DNA of 64,000 nt from Littorina saxatilis (taxonomy: Eukaryota > Mollusca > Gastropoda > Littorinimorpha > Littorinidae). Numbering within the stretch: the stretch's first letter is position 1; each line of letters begins with the position of its first letter. A model generated the notes under the pieces. The model had not been told where the DNA came from. It saw only the letters and a list, made by a program, of their open reading frames with translations, and searched no databases. The position numbers and the translations under genes were made by a program. The DNA is taken from the NCBI RefSeq assembly GCF_037325665.1, contig NC_090258.1, positions 38,370,956 through 38,434,955 of the forward strand. The letters run 5' to 3'. Shown here one piece after another: positions 21,147-33,096 of this stretch.

Positions 21147-22266
21147 CCGACCCAACCACTGACATTTTTCCACAAATTAACATTGATGGCCTTCCACTAT
21201 TCGAGTCTGCATCTACACAATTCTGGCCCATTCTCGGGAGGATTTGCAGCCCTATACAGTCAAAGCCATTTTTGATAGGTTTATACTGTGGTGAGAAAAA
21301 GCCACAAATTCTGGAAGAATATCTTCATGATTTTTCAGAAGAGATGCTCACTCTGAGAGAGGAACCTGTTAACTTTGCTGTTGATGGACAGGACATACCA
21401 ACATATATTAAATTATGATCTTGCTTTGCTTGTGATGCACCCGCCAGGCCCTTTATTAAACGGATAAAAGGACACACTGGTTATCATGGCTGTGAGAAAT
21501 GTGAGCAGTGGGGATTTTGGCTGGGGAGAATGACATTTCCTGAGATGAGAGCAGCAGTAAGAACAGATGAAAGCTTTCAGCATGGAGCCCAGACAAATGG
21601 TCCTCATCATACTAGCCCTGTACCATCACCTTTGCTTCAGATTTTGGACATAAAAATGGTTACACAATTCCCATATGAATACACGCACATGGTGTGTCTT
21701 GGAGTGATGCGTAGACTTTTAACAGTTTGGCTGCGTTCACCAGTAAGTAAAGGATTGAGGTTAGGTCAGGTGGGGATTAATCAAATCTCACACAGTTTGC
21801 AGTGTTTTAGAGACTACATTCCACGAGAATTTTCACGGAAATGTCGTGGTTTGGACGAGGTTGACCGATGGAAAGCAACTGAATTCAGGCAGTTTTTACT
21901 CTTCAGTGGTGTTGTTGCTCTTAGGGGAAGATTGTCTCGTGCAATGTATACTGTTCAAAAAAAGAAACGCATAGCTTGTAATATTTGGTTAATTTAGTTA
22001 TATGGCTACAAGGATATCCACCAAACTGCAGAAAATGTTTATCTGGTCGTCGACCTTTCGTCCATTGCCACAAGTGAGCTCTGCACGTGACGCATGCGTT
22101 ATCAGTGGCTACAATGTCAAAATTGCTCATTTGGCATGACCACTCGTCATGCTTCAGTGTAATCTCGTGAAACTCGGGGAATATTGAGCTCTCACCATGT
22201 CTTCCAAAACCCATAAAAGCGGATTGTTCGCCACAAAGAAATCAGACGACAATTCAGCGACGAAAG

Positions 22267-23841
22267 ATGGCCCGATTGAGCAGAGAAGACCGCCAAATTG
22301 CATTGGGTCGTTTACAAGCAGGCCAAAGTCAAAGTGCAATCGCCAGGCACTTCCACGTGTCCCAGAGCACCATCAGTAGACTGTGGGTCAGGTTTCAAGC
22401 CACTGGCTCCGTTGCTGACTTGCCACGAGCGGGAAGACCAAGGGCGACAACTGCTGCTCACGACCGCTTCATACGGCTCCGCCACCTCCGGAATCGTTTC
22501 CTGTCGGCATCATCTTCTGTCCAGGCTCTCCCCGGTTGGTTGGTTTTTGGGGTTTAATGTCTCTTCAGCAGATGCTAGCTGCTATTCGAGACCGATGCAG
22601 TTATTTTCTTTTCCCTTCATATGGCAAGTTCTACGTTTCAGACTATTTACATTCAAATCTATCACTGTAAAAGAAGGTTCTAAAAATTAATAATTTTCAC
22701 TTCTGGTACTTTAAATCTTGTAAAAAATCTTGATCTCTTTTAAAAAGTTAAAAATCTTGTCCGGGGGAACATCCCGGAATAAAACCTTCAGTGTTTCCGC
22801 ATTGTAGTGTTTGTCTCGAAATTCTTGAACGTCTACACATTTTGTGAGAACATGTTCTAATGTCCATGGTTCGTCACATCCAAAACAGTATGGTGGATCT
22901 TCACCTTTCAGCAGATACGAATGTGTAATGTGACTGTGCCCAATGTGTAAGCGACAGAGAACTGTCTCTTCTTTCCTGTTGAGGCGACATTGGGGTAGAC
23001 TGTCCGACAGCTGGGGGACGATCTTATGAAGTTTATTTTCTTCACATTCGTCCCATTCACTCTGCCATAGGTACTTTATGTACATGTTGCTCTCCCCGGG
23101 CCACACCGATTATCGGACCAGAACGTGCGGAACCGCCTGCATGAAGCTGGTTTGAGAGCTCGCAGACCTCACAGAGGAGCTGTCCTCACCCGCCGCCATC
23201 GCCAGAACCGAGTGCAGTGGGGCAACCAGCACCTTCGCTGGACCGTCCGGAATCACTGGAGACACGTGTGGTTCAGCGACGAGTCCTACTTCCTGCTCCA
23301 GCGACATGATGGTCGGAGGAGGGTCTACCGGAGAGTAAACGAACGTTACGCGCCCAACTGTGTGGATGAGGCACCCGTTCATGGTGGTGGAGGCGTCATG
23401 GTGTGGGGGGCGATCAATACCGCTGGAAGGAGCACCCTGGTGCACGTCCAAGGGCGCATAACTGCCCAGCGATACGTGGAGGAAATTCTGCGCCCACACG
23501 CCCTTCCTCTTCTGTCTGACCAGGATGCCATATTCCAGCAGGACAACGCTCGCCCGCACACAGCACGACTCACCACCCAGTTTCTCACCGACCACCATGT
23601 CCAGGTGCTTCCCTGGCCATCCATGTCGCCAGACATGAACCCGATAGAACACCTCTGGGATGAATTGGACAGACGTGTGCGCAGGCGAGAAGAAGCGCCG
23701 GCAAATCACCGCGATCTATTGCAGGCACTTCAGGAGGAGTGGGACACCATCCCACAGCAAGATATCCGGCATCTGATCCAGTCCATGCCCAGAAGGTGCC
23801 GGGCAGTTGTTGCTGCTCAAGGCAGTCACACCCCCTACTGA
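22267..23841 (+). pseudogene. Tc1-type DD34E transposase, intact except for a LINE insertion
   Basis: Catalyses cut-and-paste transposition of the element. The N-terminal paired-type DNA-binding region reads MARLSREDRQIALGRLQAGQ, AIARHFHVSQSTISRLW, then GRPRATT. The catalytic core reads VWFSDESYF (first D), FQQDNARPHTA (second D) and NPIEHLWDELD (E), with 34 residues between the second D and E. Without the insertion at 22536-23088 plus one 11-bp target repeat, codons run 22267-22535 into 23100-23841 in one frame of about 336 residues, the normal family length. Confidence 0.93.
22536..23088 (-). mobile_element. LINE-A 3' fragment (553 bp) in the Tc1 gene
   Basis: Carries the last 131 codons or so of ORF2 (including the CFGC...H...C motif) and the 3' UTR, nearly identical to 9434-9990. 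Target duplication GCTCTCCCCGG at 22525-22535 and 23089-23099. Confidence 0.95.
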
Positions 23842-24430
23842 CTTGACAGCCTCGGCACCCAATCGTATTGATTGACTGATTGATTTGAAGATGCAAATGA
23901 ACTGTGTGTGCATTCAACTGTGTCCATACCAAATTTCAAACAAATAATCTAAATATTGGATTTTCTGTTAATTTTTTCGAAAAATAAAACAAATTTGGCA
24001 AGTAGCAACTATGCGTTTCTTTTTTTGAACAGTATATAAACATTTCTTGCTGCTGTTTGTTGGCATTCATTGTCTTGCTAGTCCTGTTCTTTACAGAACT
24101 CAAGGCTTGTTGTGTGGCTTTGTTGAACAGGCTATTCATATATATATATGGTGGTGAATTCATAGTATACAATGTACATGGTTTACTGCATCTTGCAAAT
24201 GATGTTAAACTCTTTGGGCCTCTTGATTCATATTCAGCATTTTCATTTGAAAATTTTCTTTGACATTTGAAGACGTTGGTTCATAAACCACAGTCTCCAT
24301 TGCAGCAAGTTGTGAGAAGAATATCAGAAAGGGTACAGCATGGAGTCTTTGGCTTCAGAAACTCTAACAAACTGCAGGATAACAACGTGCCAAGGAAGGA
24401 GCATTTGCACACCGTATAGAGTAGGCTAGG

Positions 24431-25054
24431 GCAAAATCGGTCAAGATTCACTTCCGGGAGCACGCACGGGCAGATGCTTGGTAAGTTTTTTCCTGTTTTC
24501 TCAAAGTAAACCCCGGTTTACACCCTGTGCTGCACCCGAGCGTTTGTAGACAGATGTCAGGTAACGTCTGCTATAATTTTATGATGGCTGATGCTGTATT
24601 TGTGGCAAAAACTTGCAATGAAACCGTCAGTCGGGAGCTAAAGTCCGGATGCGGACCAGATTTGGATGGCTACGGTCAAGATTGTTTACTTTTTAGGACC
24701 ATTTTCGTCTGTTTTCTCGTTATATTTTGCACTCTGGCATATTCACGCATTAAACCCAACACTCTTCTCGCTTTTTGCATCAATAGAAAATCTATGTCTG
24801 CTTTAGATCTCCGTACTTGCCCGGGCATCAGCATTCACTTTATTCATTGCACTATGTATTGAAGGCTAAAGTCCATCTCATTTCAGCCCAGAACAGCTAA
24901 AGGGCTAAAGTCCAGAACAAAAAGAGAAAGACGTCTTTGTGTTTGATTTATGCATGCTATAAGCCCAGTTTGATTGATGTGCAATGTATGACATACTCTT
25001 GAGAAAACACAGCAATGTCTTTGCATTGTAGTAATACTACTACTACTACTAATA

Positions 25055-25085
<31 letters not shown>

Positions 25086-25291
25086 AAGAAGAAGAAGAAG
25101 AAGAAGAAGAAGAAGAAGAATTAATTGCATTTATAAAGCGCATTTCTGTATACCTCAATGTGCTGATGCCCGGGGTCTTCAGTTTGAATTTCACCCTTTG
25201 AACTCTTGACTTGATGTTGAAATGCCAAAACATTGCTTTCACTATAGCATGGGTATAACTATTTTAAGAATGTGTTGTTCCTTGTTCCAGC
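24431..25291. other. Intergenic, with a GAA microsatellite
   Basis: No recognisable gene. A (GAA)n tract lies at about 25056-25121. The open frames across it are repeat artefacts. Confidence 0.5.
25056..25121. repeat. (GAA)n microsatellite
   Basis: About 66 bp of AAG repeat. Confidence 0.97.
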
Positions 25292-26276
25292 TGATGGACA
25301 TCAGATGCTACTACTGCGAGGGCAAATTTGACTCAATCAGAGTCGTCAAAGAACACCTGGAGTCAAATCATTCAGATAAACAGCCCAAATTTCGTCAATT
25401 GACCATTGATGAAAAAACAGGGAAACATTTGCTTTCAAATATGAAGCATGCGCAGCGAGTCCCGAAGGCCCCCCCAAAAAAGAAGAAGGCCCCCCCAAAA
25501 AAGAAGAGGACGACTTTGTACCGTTGTGGCTAAAAGCTGCAGCTCGCTTGAAAGATCAGGGTCTTCTGTCGGCTTGGATATCCCTACATGAAATAATTGC
25601 TGACGGCACACTACCACTTGACAACATTGCACTCCTTCTCTTTCTAGACGTTGCCACTTTCTATTCTACAAAGAAAACATGTGGAATGAGATTCGCAAGT
25701 CAGACCAAAACGTTTTGGCAAACAGCTTACAAGCTTTTTGGTGGGATGGTTGGTTGGTTTTTGGGGTTTAATGTCTCTTCAGCAGATGCTAGCTGCTATT
25801 CGAGACCGATGCCTTTTTGGTGGGAAGCTACTTCGATTCATGGGTGGCCCGAAAGGACTAGGTCAAGTTGTTGAAGGTTCGGCTGACTCTGGGAGATGCC
25901 TGTCATCAGAATCAAAGGTAAATTTCATTGTACCATCAGTCAACTGCTTGGAAACACAGAATGTCGGAGAGGCAAAGCCTGGGATTATGCAGCAGTGTAT
26001 AGAAACCCTCTCACAAACAACCAGCACTGTGAAGATTTCATTTGATTCCAAGAAGATCCATTCGTGTTTGAGCGACAGTCATGGAGACGAGGATCTCTTC
26101 GACAACGAGCGGACGCCTACACTGAAAGAGACCAAAATGCGATTGGACACGGAAACCAAAACAGTGGACGAGCTGCAAGAGAAACTGGAAAACGGCAACC
26201 TATCACCTTCAGACCTTCACCGTGCTGTAAATCTCGTTAGCTGCCGAATACGAGACTTGCGGCAGATGGCAGTACT
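25292..26276 (+). pseudogene. C2H2-finger gene fragment, unrecognised family
   Basis: After acceptor TTGTTCCAG the frame begins LMDIRCYYCEGKFDS with C-x2-C...H-x4-H (a single C2H2 finger), then a proline/lysine repeat (PPKK, a 21-bp duplication) where the frame shifts. It continues DDFVPLWLKAAARLK, LPLDNIALLLFLDVATF, FWQTAYKLFGG, KLLRFMGGPKG, with a possible donor ESK|GTAAAT. A later segment has TKMRLDTETKTVDELQEK, predicted helical. The pattern recalls multi-copy invertebrate genes carried by transposons, but I cannot name it. A LINE-A tail interrupts FGG-KLL. Confidence 0.45.
25747..25812 (-). mobile_element. 66-bp LINE-A tail
   Basis: Last 66 bp of LINE-A flanked by CTTTTTGGTGGGA at 25734-25746 and 25813-25825. 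Removing it rejoins FGG and KLLRF in frame. Confidence 0.92.
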
Positions 26277-27732
26277 TAGTTAGTTAGTTAGCTGTTGCTT
26301 TTCGGGTCCAGCGGACCATAATAGGCCAAATCAGGACCCCACAAGTTAATCATTGCACATTTTTAGATTAAAACACTTCTAATACATAAAATCCGTAACG
26401 TCACCCGAAGGCAACAAAAAAGTCAAAGCAAAACCCTATATGTCAAATAAACTAGGTTGTTTTAAAATTCAAATCTTAAAATAAAGACCAGACTCCTTTA
26501 AAAACCCCAAAAGAGCTGAAGAGCTGACCTCTGTAAAAATACTTTTCAAGCTCGAGGTGCCAAAATACTTTTCTCGTTGATCATACAGATCAGCACACTC
26601 GGTGAGAAAATGACTCACAGTAAAACCAGTATCACATGCGTAGCACCATGGTGCCTCTTCTCTTTTAAGCAGATGAACATGAGTGAGATAAGTGTGACCA
26701 GTATGTAACCTGGCCAAAACACTTTCTTCTTTTCTACTTGAAGCCACTAAAGGAAGTGGCTTTAAAAGGTCAGGAAGAGTTTTATACAATTTGTTTTCCG
26801 TGCAGGCAGACCAACGGTCTTGCCAGAGTTTTAAGCTGTAACAAAGTGTCTTCCTACGCAAGTCAGTAAAAGGAACAGACTGCTCAGGGAGACGAGGAAC
26901 CGTCAAATCTAGAGCATCCTTTGCTGCCTTGTTAGCAACCTCGTTGCCGTTTATGCCCATATGACTGGGCGCCCACATAAAATTGATAATCTTGCCTTCA
27001 GAAATAAGCTTAGTATGAAGGTCGTGAATGTCGACTAAAAAAGGATGAGTAAACTTTCTGGTGGATATCGCTTCAAGAGCTGAAAGCGAATCAGATACAA
27101 TCAAAAAAGACTGATGTCTGGATTGATAAATTAATTTTAATGCCAAGATGATGGTCCTAAGTTCTGCCGAATACATCGACGAACCATTAGGGAGCCGGAG
27201 TTGTAGTGGTTGATGTAATTTCTTGTTAGAAACTGCTGCCGCAGCAGCTGAATCATCTTTGAGAGAGCCGTCAGTAAAAATAAATTCATACTCTGTGTAC
27301 TTTGAGCACTGCTCAAGAAACAGCTGCCTAAAGACAGAGTCCGAGGTTTCATTCTTCTTGAAAGAAGTTAGGGAAAAATTGACGGTTGGGTTTTCCAACT
27401 GCCAGGGTGGAGTGTTTGTTGTCAAAGGATCGTCACAGACAGAATCAATATCTATAACAGCCCTTTCACATTCAGAGAGCATACGTATGCCGAAAGTTGG
27501 TATTTCAGTAGGTTTGGCTAAAAATTTGTCCTTCAGAATGGGATTAATAACACATTCATGAGCAGGGTTTTCGGGGTTTGCCTTTAGCTTTAGGTAGTAG
27601 TTCATGGAAAGCCGAAGTCTGCGGATCTCCAGAGGAGGTTCTCGCGACTCGGCATACAAACTATCCACTGGTGTTGTGCGAAAAGCACCCAAACAAACTC
27701 TCAGACCCTGATAGTGGATGGGATCTAAGGCC
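26277..27732 (-). mobile_element. Truncated LINE-B copy 1
   Basis: The 3' 1.46 kb of LINE-B, including open ORF2 from before the RNase H to its end (26469-27692 region). Nearly identical to 51792-53250. In the RNase H, GNEVANKAAKDA replaces the GNEVADKAAKDA of the full-length copy, so the last catalytic aspartate is lost. The truncated 5' end abuts the tail of copy 2. It probably inserted into that TAAC-type tail. Confidence 0.93.
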
Positions 27733-29659
27733 TTAGTTAGTTAGTTAGCTGTTGCTTTTCGGGTCCAGCGGACCATAATAGGCCAAATCAGGACCCCACA
27801 AGTTAATCATTGCACATTTTTAGATTAAAACACTTCTAATACATAAAATCCGTAACGTCACCCGAAGGCAACCAAAAAGTCAAAGCAAAACCCTATATGT
27901 CAAATAAACTAGGTTGTTTTAAAATTCAAATCTTAAAATAAAGACCAGACTCTTTTAAAAACTCAAAAAGAGCTGAAGAGCTGACCTCTGTAAAAATACT
28001 TTTCAAGCTCGAGGTGCCAAAATACTTTTCTCGTTGATCATACAGATCAGCACACTCGGTGAGAAAATGACTCACAGTAAAACCAGTATCACAGGCGTGG
28101 CACCATGGTGCCTCTTCTCTTTTAAGCAGATGAACATGAGTGAGATAAGTGTGACCAGTATGTAACCTGGCCAAAACACTTTCTTCTTTTCTACTTGAAG
28201 CCACTAAAGGAAGTGGCTTTAAAAGGTCAGGAAGAGTTTTATACAATTTGTTTTCCGTGCAGGCAGACCAACGGTCTTGCCAGAGTTTTAAGCTGTAACA
28301 AAGTGTCTTCCTACGCAAGTCAGTAAAAGGAACAGACTGCTCAGGGGGACGAGGAACCGCCAAATCTAGAGCATCCTTTGCTGCCTTGTCAGCAACCTCG
28401 TTGCCATTTATGCCCATATGACTGGGCGCCCACATAAAATTGATAATCTTGCCTTCAGAAATAAGCTTAGTATGAAGGTCGTGAATGTCGACTAAAAAAG
28501 GATGAGTAAACTTTCTGGTGGATATCGCTTCAAGAGCTGAAAGCGAATCAGATACAATAAAAAAAGACTGATGTCTGGATTGATAAATTAATTTTAATGC
28601 CAAAATGATGGCCCTAAGTTCCGCCGAATACACCGACGAACCATTAGGGATCCGGAGTTGAAGTGGTTGATGTAATTTCTTGTTAGAAACTGCTGCCGCA
28701 GCAGCTGAATCATCTTTGAGAGAGCCGTCAGTAAAAATAAATTCATACTCTGTGTACTTTGAGCACTGTTCAAGAAACAGCTGCCTAAAGACAGAGTCCG
28801 AGGTTTCATTCTTCTTGAAAGAAGTTAGGGAAAAATTGACGGTTGGGTTTTCCAACTGCCAGGGTGGAGTGTTTGTTGTCAAAGGATCGTCACAGACGGA
28901 ATCAATATCTATAACAGCCCTTTCACATTCAGAAAGCATACGTATGCCGAAAGTTGGTATTTCAGTAGGTTTGGCTAAAAATTTGTCCTTCAGAATGGGA
29001 TTAATAACACATTCATGAGCAGGGTTTTCGGGGTTTGCCTTTAGCTTAAGGTAGTAGTTCATGGAAAGCCGGAGTCTGCGGATCTCCAGAGGAGGTTCTC
29101 GCGACTCGGCATACAAACTATCCACTGGTGTTGTGCGAAAAGCACCCAAACAAACTCTCAGACCCTGATGATGGATGGGATCTAAGGCCTTGAGGACATT
29201 TCTCTTTGCAGAACCATAAACAATACAACCGTAGTCCAGCTGTGGACGGACAAGAGACCGATACAGACGTAACAATGTTGCTCTATCAGCCCCCCAATCC
29301 GTGTGACTAATAACTTTGAGAACGTTGAGACCCTTTTGACATTTGGTTCTTAAATACTTGATGTGGGGTAAAAAAGTAAGGTTGCTGTCAAAAATCAGAC
29401 CAAGAAATTTGACTTGTTTAGAAACTTTAATCTTATGGTTGTTTATGAAAAGAGAAGGCTGAAGAACTTGATGTTTTTTTCCTGTGGAAATGAATACATT
29501 CTGTTTTAGCCAGGGAAAATTTGAACCCGTTCTCTTGAACCCATTTTTGAATTTTGGAAATACACAGCTGAAGCTGCCGTTCAACCCCAGCAAATGTTCT
29601 TCCCTTGGCAGAAATTTGAAAATCATCAACAAAAAGAGATTTGTCGATGCCAGACTGGA
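27733..29659 (-). mobile_element. Truncated LINE-B copy 2
   Basis: The 3' 1.93 kb of LINE-B, reaching into the reverse transcriptase (FVDDFQ preserved). One extra T in a T-run near 29471-29477 shifts the frame. Otherwise very close to 51792-53722. Its 5' junction at 29659/29660 has no matching target duplication and is joined to the right segmental duplicate, so a recombination breakpoint is likely. Confidence 0.93.
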
Positions 29660-29818
29660 GTCTCGAGAAGACAGCTGTCATTGCCGATGATGTTGACACT
29701 GGTTGACATCAAAATTCTAGGTGAACATTTCAGCAAATTTAGTGTGTAGCTTTTGCTTTCATGCTGTGCAACGTCTGTATGAAGTAGAAAGAAAGGGTCT
29801 AGGTTGGTTGGTTTTTAA

Positions 29819-31117
29819 CCCAATGCCTCCCGCAGCGCCCGCTAGCGCCCGCAAAATGAGCCTTTTATAGTTCCCGTAACGCCCGATAGCGGCCGCTAAA
29901 CACCAGGTCGCTTACTTTCGGTTTCGCTTTGACCTATCCCATCATTCAATACCGCTAATACGCACTTCCGTTTCCGGAGGAAGTAAGGTGTTTTCCTGTG
30001 AAAACTGCATGGCAAAACTAAAAGTGGTTCGATTTTTGTGATTTTTTAAAGTTTGTCAATTTTGTGTGTGGCCAAAATGGAGAATCTTAGCAATGGCGAC
30101 TTCTGGCGTGCCATCATGGGCGAGAGTGATAGTGAAGAAGGTGGTTTTGAGGGGTTTTCTTTGGACGAAATTAACAAGAAGGACGAAAGTGACATTGACC
30201 TAGATGTTGTTGTGAACGATGAACAGCTTCTGAGGGAATTTGAATCGAGTGACAGTGATCGTGATAGTGATAACCATGGTGATAGTGGTGACAGTGATAT
30301 AATTTTACCTGTTCTTGCTGCTCCAAATCCTCGTTGAAAAAAAAACCGGCTGTCAAAACAGAATCGTAATGAACTGACAACAAGGTGGAGTGATAGAACT
30401 ACTCCTGTCCAGCCAAAAAAGTTCGATGTTGGTGTGACACCTGTCGGTCCCCGAAACTGTCTTTGGGTGTGTTATCTGCGATCTTCACTTGTGCAAAGGA
30501 GAATGTTTCGCAGAGTTCCACCAGCACCTGGCTCAGTCCATCCACTAACTACTTTGTCTCTTATGTGCATCTTCTGTTAATTTTAGTGACTGACAAAATT
30601 AGCAAGCCAACAACGCAAAGTTTTGTATAGTTTTTATTAACTCTAATAACAGAATGTCATATCACTGATACTTTCGAAATGAGCATTGTGTAACGTAATA
30701 CAAACTGGTCCTGAAAAAACACCTAGCACCATTATAATAACTGTTATTTTTATCAAATGATGTTGCTGACTGACTAGCAGTTGTGTATAATTTACAATTT
30801 TGCCACTTGGAACATTTTTGTGCCTAAAAAAGCAAGAGAAGGGGACTAGAATATATTCTGAAAACGTGGATTTTTTGCATCAGTCAACTTTATCATTTTT
30901 TTCCAAGCTGTGGATTAAGGTAAAACTCTCCTGGTGTTTCATTTTAAAGAAGTTAAATCTTTCAGCAATTTTTAGATCCAAACTACACTAAAATGTGAAC
31001 AGTAGTTATTTTTATATGATTTTTTAAAGTTGGTAACCGGGTGCCTTGTACGGAGTTACTCCCCTTGCACTGGGAAATAGATAAGCAACAGGCTCTCAGA
31101 ATGCGGGAGGCAAAGGG
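29819..31117 (+). mobile_element. piggyBac derivative, 1.3 kb, internally deleted
   Basis: Ends CCCAATGCCTCCCGCA and, inverted, CCCTTTGCCTCCCGCA. TTAA on both sides (29815-29818, 31118-31121). The paralogous unoccupied TTAA at about 6435 proves the boundaries. The CCC terminus and TTAA are piggyBac hallmarks. It retains only the two ends of the transposase gene. The remaining 560 bp to the right end are AT-rich and non-coding. Confidence 0.93.
30078..30556 (+). pseudogene. piggyBac transposase, ends only
   Basis: Starts MENLSNGDFWRAIMGESDSE, followed by acidic Ser/Asp runs (SDSDRDSDNHGDSGDSD) typical of piggyBac N-termini, a stop near 30337, then RWSDRTTPVQPKKFDVGVTP. The whole catalytic core is missing. 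In another frame the C-terminal cysteine-rich domain follows: CVICDLHLCKGECFAEFHQH, then stop. It can bind neither metal nor target as is; at best a substrate for a full-length relative. Confidence 0.8.
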
Positions 31118-31487
31118 TTAATGTCCCTTCAGCAGATGCTAGGTGCTATTCGAGACCGATGCAGTAATTTTCTTTTTCCCTTCATGTGGCAAGTTCTACG
31201 TTTAGACAATTTACATTCAGATCTATCACTGTAAAAGAAGGTTCTAAAAATTAATCACTTTCACTTTTGGTACTTTAAATCTTGTAAAAAATCTTGATCT
31301 CTTTTAAAAAGTTAAAAATCTTGTCCGGGGGAACATCCCGGAAAGAAAGGGTCTAGCAAGCACCTTTGCTTTCCATTGTGTGAATCAACACTGTGATAGG
31401 CAGCAAACTTTCTCCTCTTCCCCCCAGATTCCTGTTGGCAATTCTGTTGTCAACACCATAAATCAAAGAGCGGCATTTGCTATGAGA

Positions 31488-31855
31488 TTTTTTATTTTTT
31501 TTTGCTTAACGCCCAGCCGACCACGAAGGGCCATATCAGGGCCGTTTTGTTTGTTTGTTTGTTTGCTTAACGCCCAGCCGACCACGAAGGGCCATATCAG
31601 GGCGGTGCTGCTTTGACATATAACGTGCGCCACACACAAGACAGAAGTCGCAGCACAGGCTTCATGTCTCACCCAGTCACATTATTCTGACACCGGACCA
31701 ACCAGTCCTAGCACTAACCCCATAATGCCAGACGCCAGGCGGAGCAGCCACTAGATTGCCAATTTTAAAGTCTTAGGTATGACCCGGCCGGGGTTCGAAC
31801 CCACAACCTCCCGCTCACTGGGCGGACGCCTTACCACTAGGCCACCGTGTTGCGG
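31488..31855 (-). mobile_element. tRNA-derived SINE, complete
   Basis: Flanked by TTTGCTATGAGA (31476-31487, 31856-31867). The left end carries a duplicated tail segment, so it looks like a tail-in-tail double insertion or template jump. tRNA-like B box GGTTCGAACCC in reverse complement. Confidence 0.92.
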
Positions 31856-32042
31856 TTTGCTATGAGATGTGTAGGAGCTGACGGATCTGAACTAGAAACT
31901 TTCTGTGGCATAATGAATCTGCCTAAACTAGTGGGTATAAGTAGTTCTAGAGCTATACAGAAAACAATACACCAAGCCACAACATCTGTACAAAAAATCA
32001 GTATGCAGGCAGCAGCAGAAGCTGAGTATGATGAAGCAGGGG

Positions 32043-32093
32043 TTGATTGGTTGGTTTTTGGGTTTTAATGTCCCTTCAGCAGATGCTAGCTGC
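32043..32093 (-). mobile_element. 51-bp LINE-A tail (paralogue)
   Basis: Same insertion as at 17862, with ATGAAGCAGGGG on both sides. It predates the segmental duplication. Confidence 0.9.
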
Positions 32094-33096
32094 ATGAAGC
32101 AGGGGAGACCGATGATAATGTTCGAGATATCAATGTTTCTACAGAAGGAACTTGGATGACCAGAGGACATTCATCGAAGCAAGGTGTAGTGACAACTATA
32201 GGCATGCAGAAAGGAATTAGGTACTGGACACAGGAACAAAATCCAAGTCATGCAAGTCATGCGACTATTGGAAAAAGCAAGACCCCAATTCCGAAAAATT
32301 TAGATTGTGGCATGCATACCATGCTCAAGAGTGCACATTGACATATGAAGGGTCTAGCGGGGGGATGGAAGCAGCTGGGACAATGTGACATTTTTAACAG
32401 ATCAATTGCCCAGTATAGGCTTTGGTACACAGGATGTGTGGGCGATGGGGATACAAACACATACAAGAAAGTGTGTGATCAGAAGCCGTATGGAGAATTT
32501 GGAAATGCTATACGAGCGCACCCAAATGATATTGTAAGCATGCGGAAAGCTGTATGGGCAGTTTTTTTCCACAAAAAGTCTTCTGATGAAGATCCCACAC
32601 ATAGCTTTTGTGATGCAAGCTGGTGTCCCTATCTGAAAGCTGAACAAGAAAGAAAACCTTATACCCATTCAAGCAGTTATTTACCATCTGCTGTTATGGA
32701 TGTGGTAAAACCAGTTTGGAAAGACCTGTGCAAAACTCAGCTTCTGTAAAATTGCCACAAAATCAAAATGAAAGCCTGGGGAACAACATGATCTGGATGT
32801 TATGTCCCAAGAAAAAGACCCAAGGGCTCAAAATAGTGGAAACAGCTGTTGCAGTATCTGTGTTTAAATGATGGATGCACAAGCTTGATGGAAGTTCTGC
32901 GCAAAATGGACATGGAATCGGGACATTTTTGTCGCTTGTACTGCGCACAGACTGATGTATTTCGGATACAAAATGCTCAGCGTCAAGCTAAACTGGCAAC
33001 CAAGGAGATCCGTAAAGCAAGGCGACAACTCAGGCTGGGTATTGAAGAGCACCAGGCAGCAAGGGAGGGTCATCCTTATGAAGCTGGGGGATTTTA

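Larger units (their letters stand above)
21949..24034 (+). mobile_element. Tc1/mariner element with 26-bp perfect TIRs
   Basis: Terminal repeats TACTGTTCAAAAAAAGAAAC... at 21949-21974 and their exact inverse at 24009-24034. TA on each side (21947-21948, 24035-24036). Removing it restores the CACTA-like reading frame. It contains one transposase gene, interrupted only by a 553-bp LINE-A piece. Perfect ends imply recent insertion. Confidence 0.95.
21148..24430 (+). pseudogene. CACTA/EnSpm-like transposase relic split by Tc1
   Basis: Segments 21148-21948 and 24037-24430 read continuously once the Tc1 element is removed (RAMY then KHF). Motifs in order: IFPQINIDGLPLFESASTQFW, LIGLYCGEKKP, a cysteine pair C-ACDAPARPFIKRIKGHTGY and C-KC, HTSPVPSPLLQ, FPYEYTHMVCLGVMRRLL, DRWKATEFRQFLLFSG, then YNVHGLLHLANDV, SAFSFENFL. 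These are typical of a widespread animal transposase family that I associate with CACTA elements. At least one stop (near 21416) and a frame change after FENFL show decay. Ends of the element were not found. Confidence 0.6.
29803..31341 (-). mobile_element. LINE-A 3' fragment interrupted by piggyBac
   Basis: Paralogue of 6423-6659 with the same AAAGAAAGGGTCTAG target duplication (29788-29802, 31342-31356). A piggyBac element sits at its TTAA. Confidence 0.92.
31357..33096 (+). pseudogene. Mutator-like transposase relic (right copy)
   Basis: Same gene as the left copy but with a better-preserved centre: WYTGCVGDGDTNTYKKVCDQ, KPYGEFGNAI, KAVWAVFFHKKSSDEDPTHS, CPYLKAEQERKPYTHSSSYL, then QNQNESLGNNMIWMLCPKKK. 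The GDGD motif is the expected catalytic aspartate region. Interrupted by the SINE (31488-31855) and a LINE-A tail (32043-32093). The usual D before GTW is E in both copies (EGTW). Stops near 32341 and 32749 show decay. Confidence 0.72.

Noticed and set aside
25015-25242. Poly-Arg/poly-Ser proteins
   Set aside because: Artefact of the GAA microsatellite.
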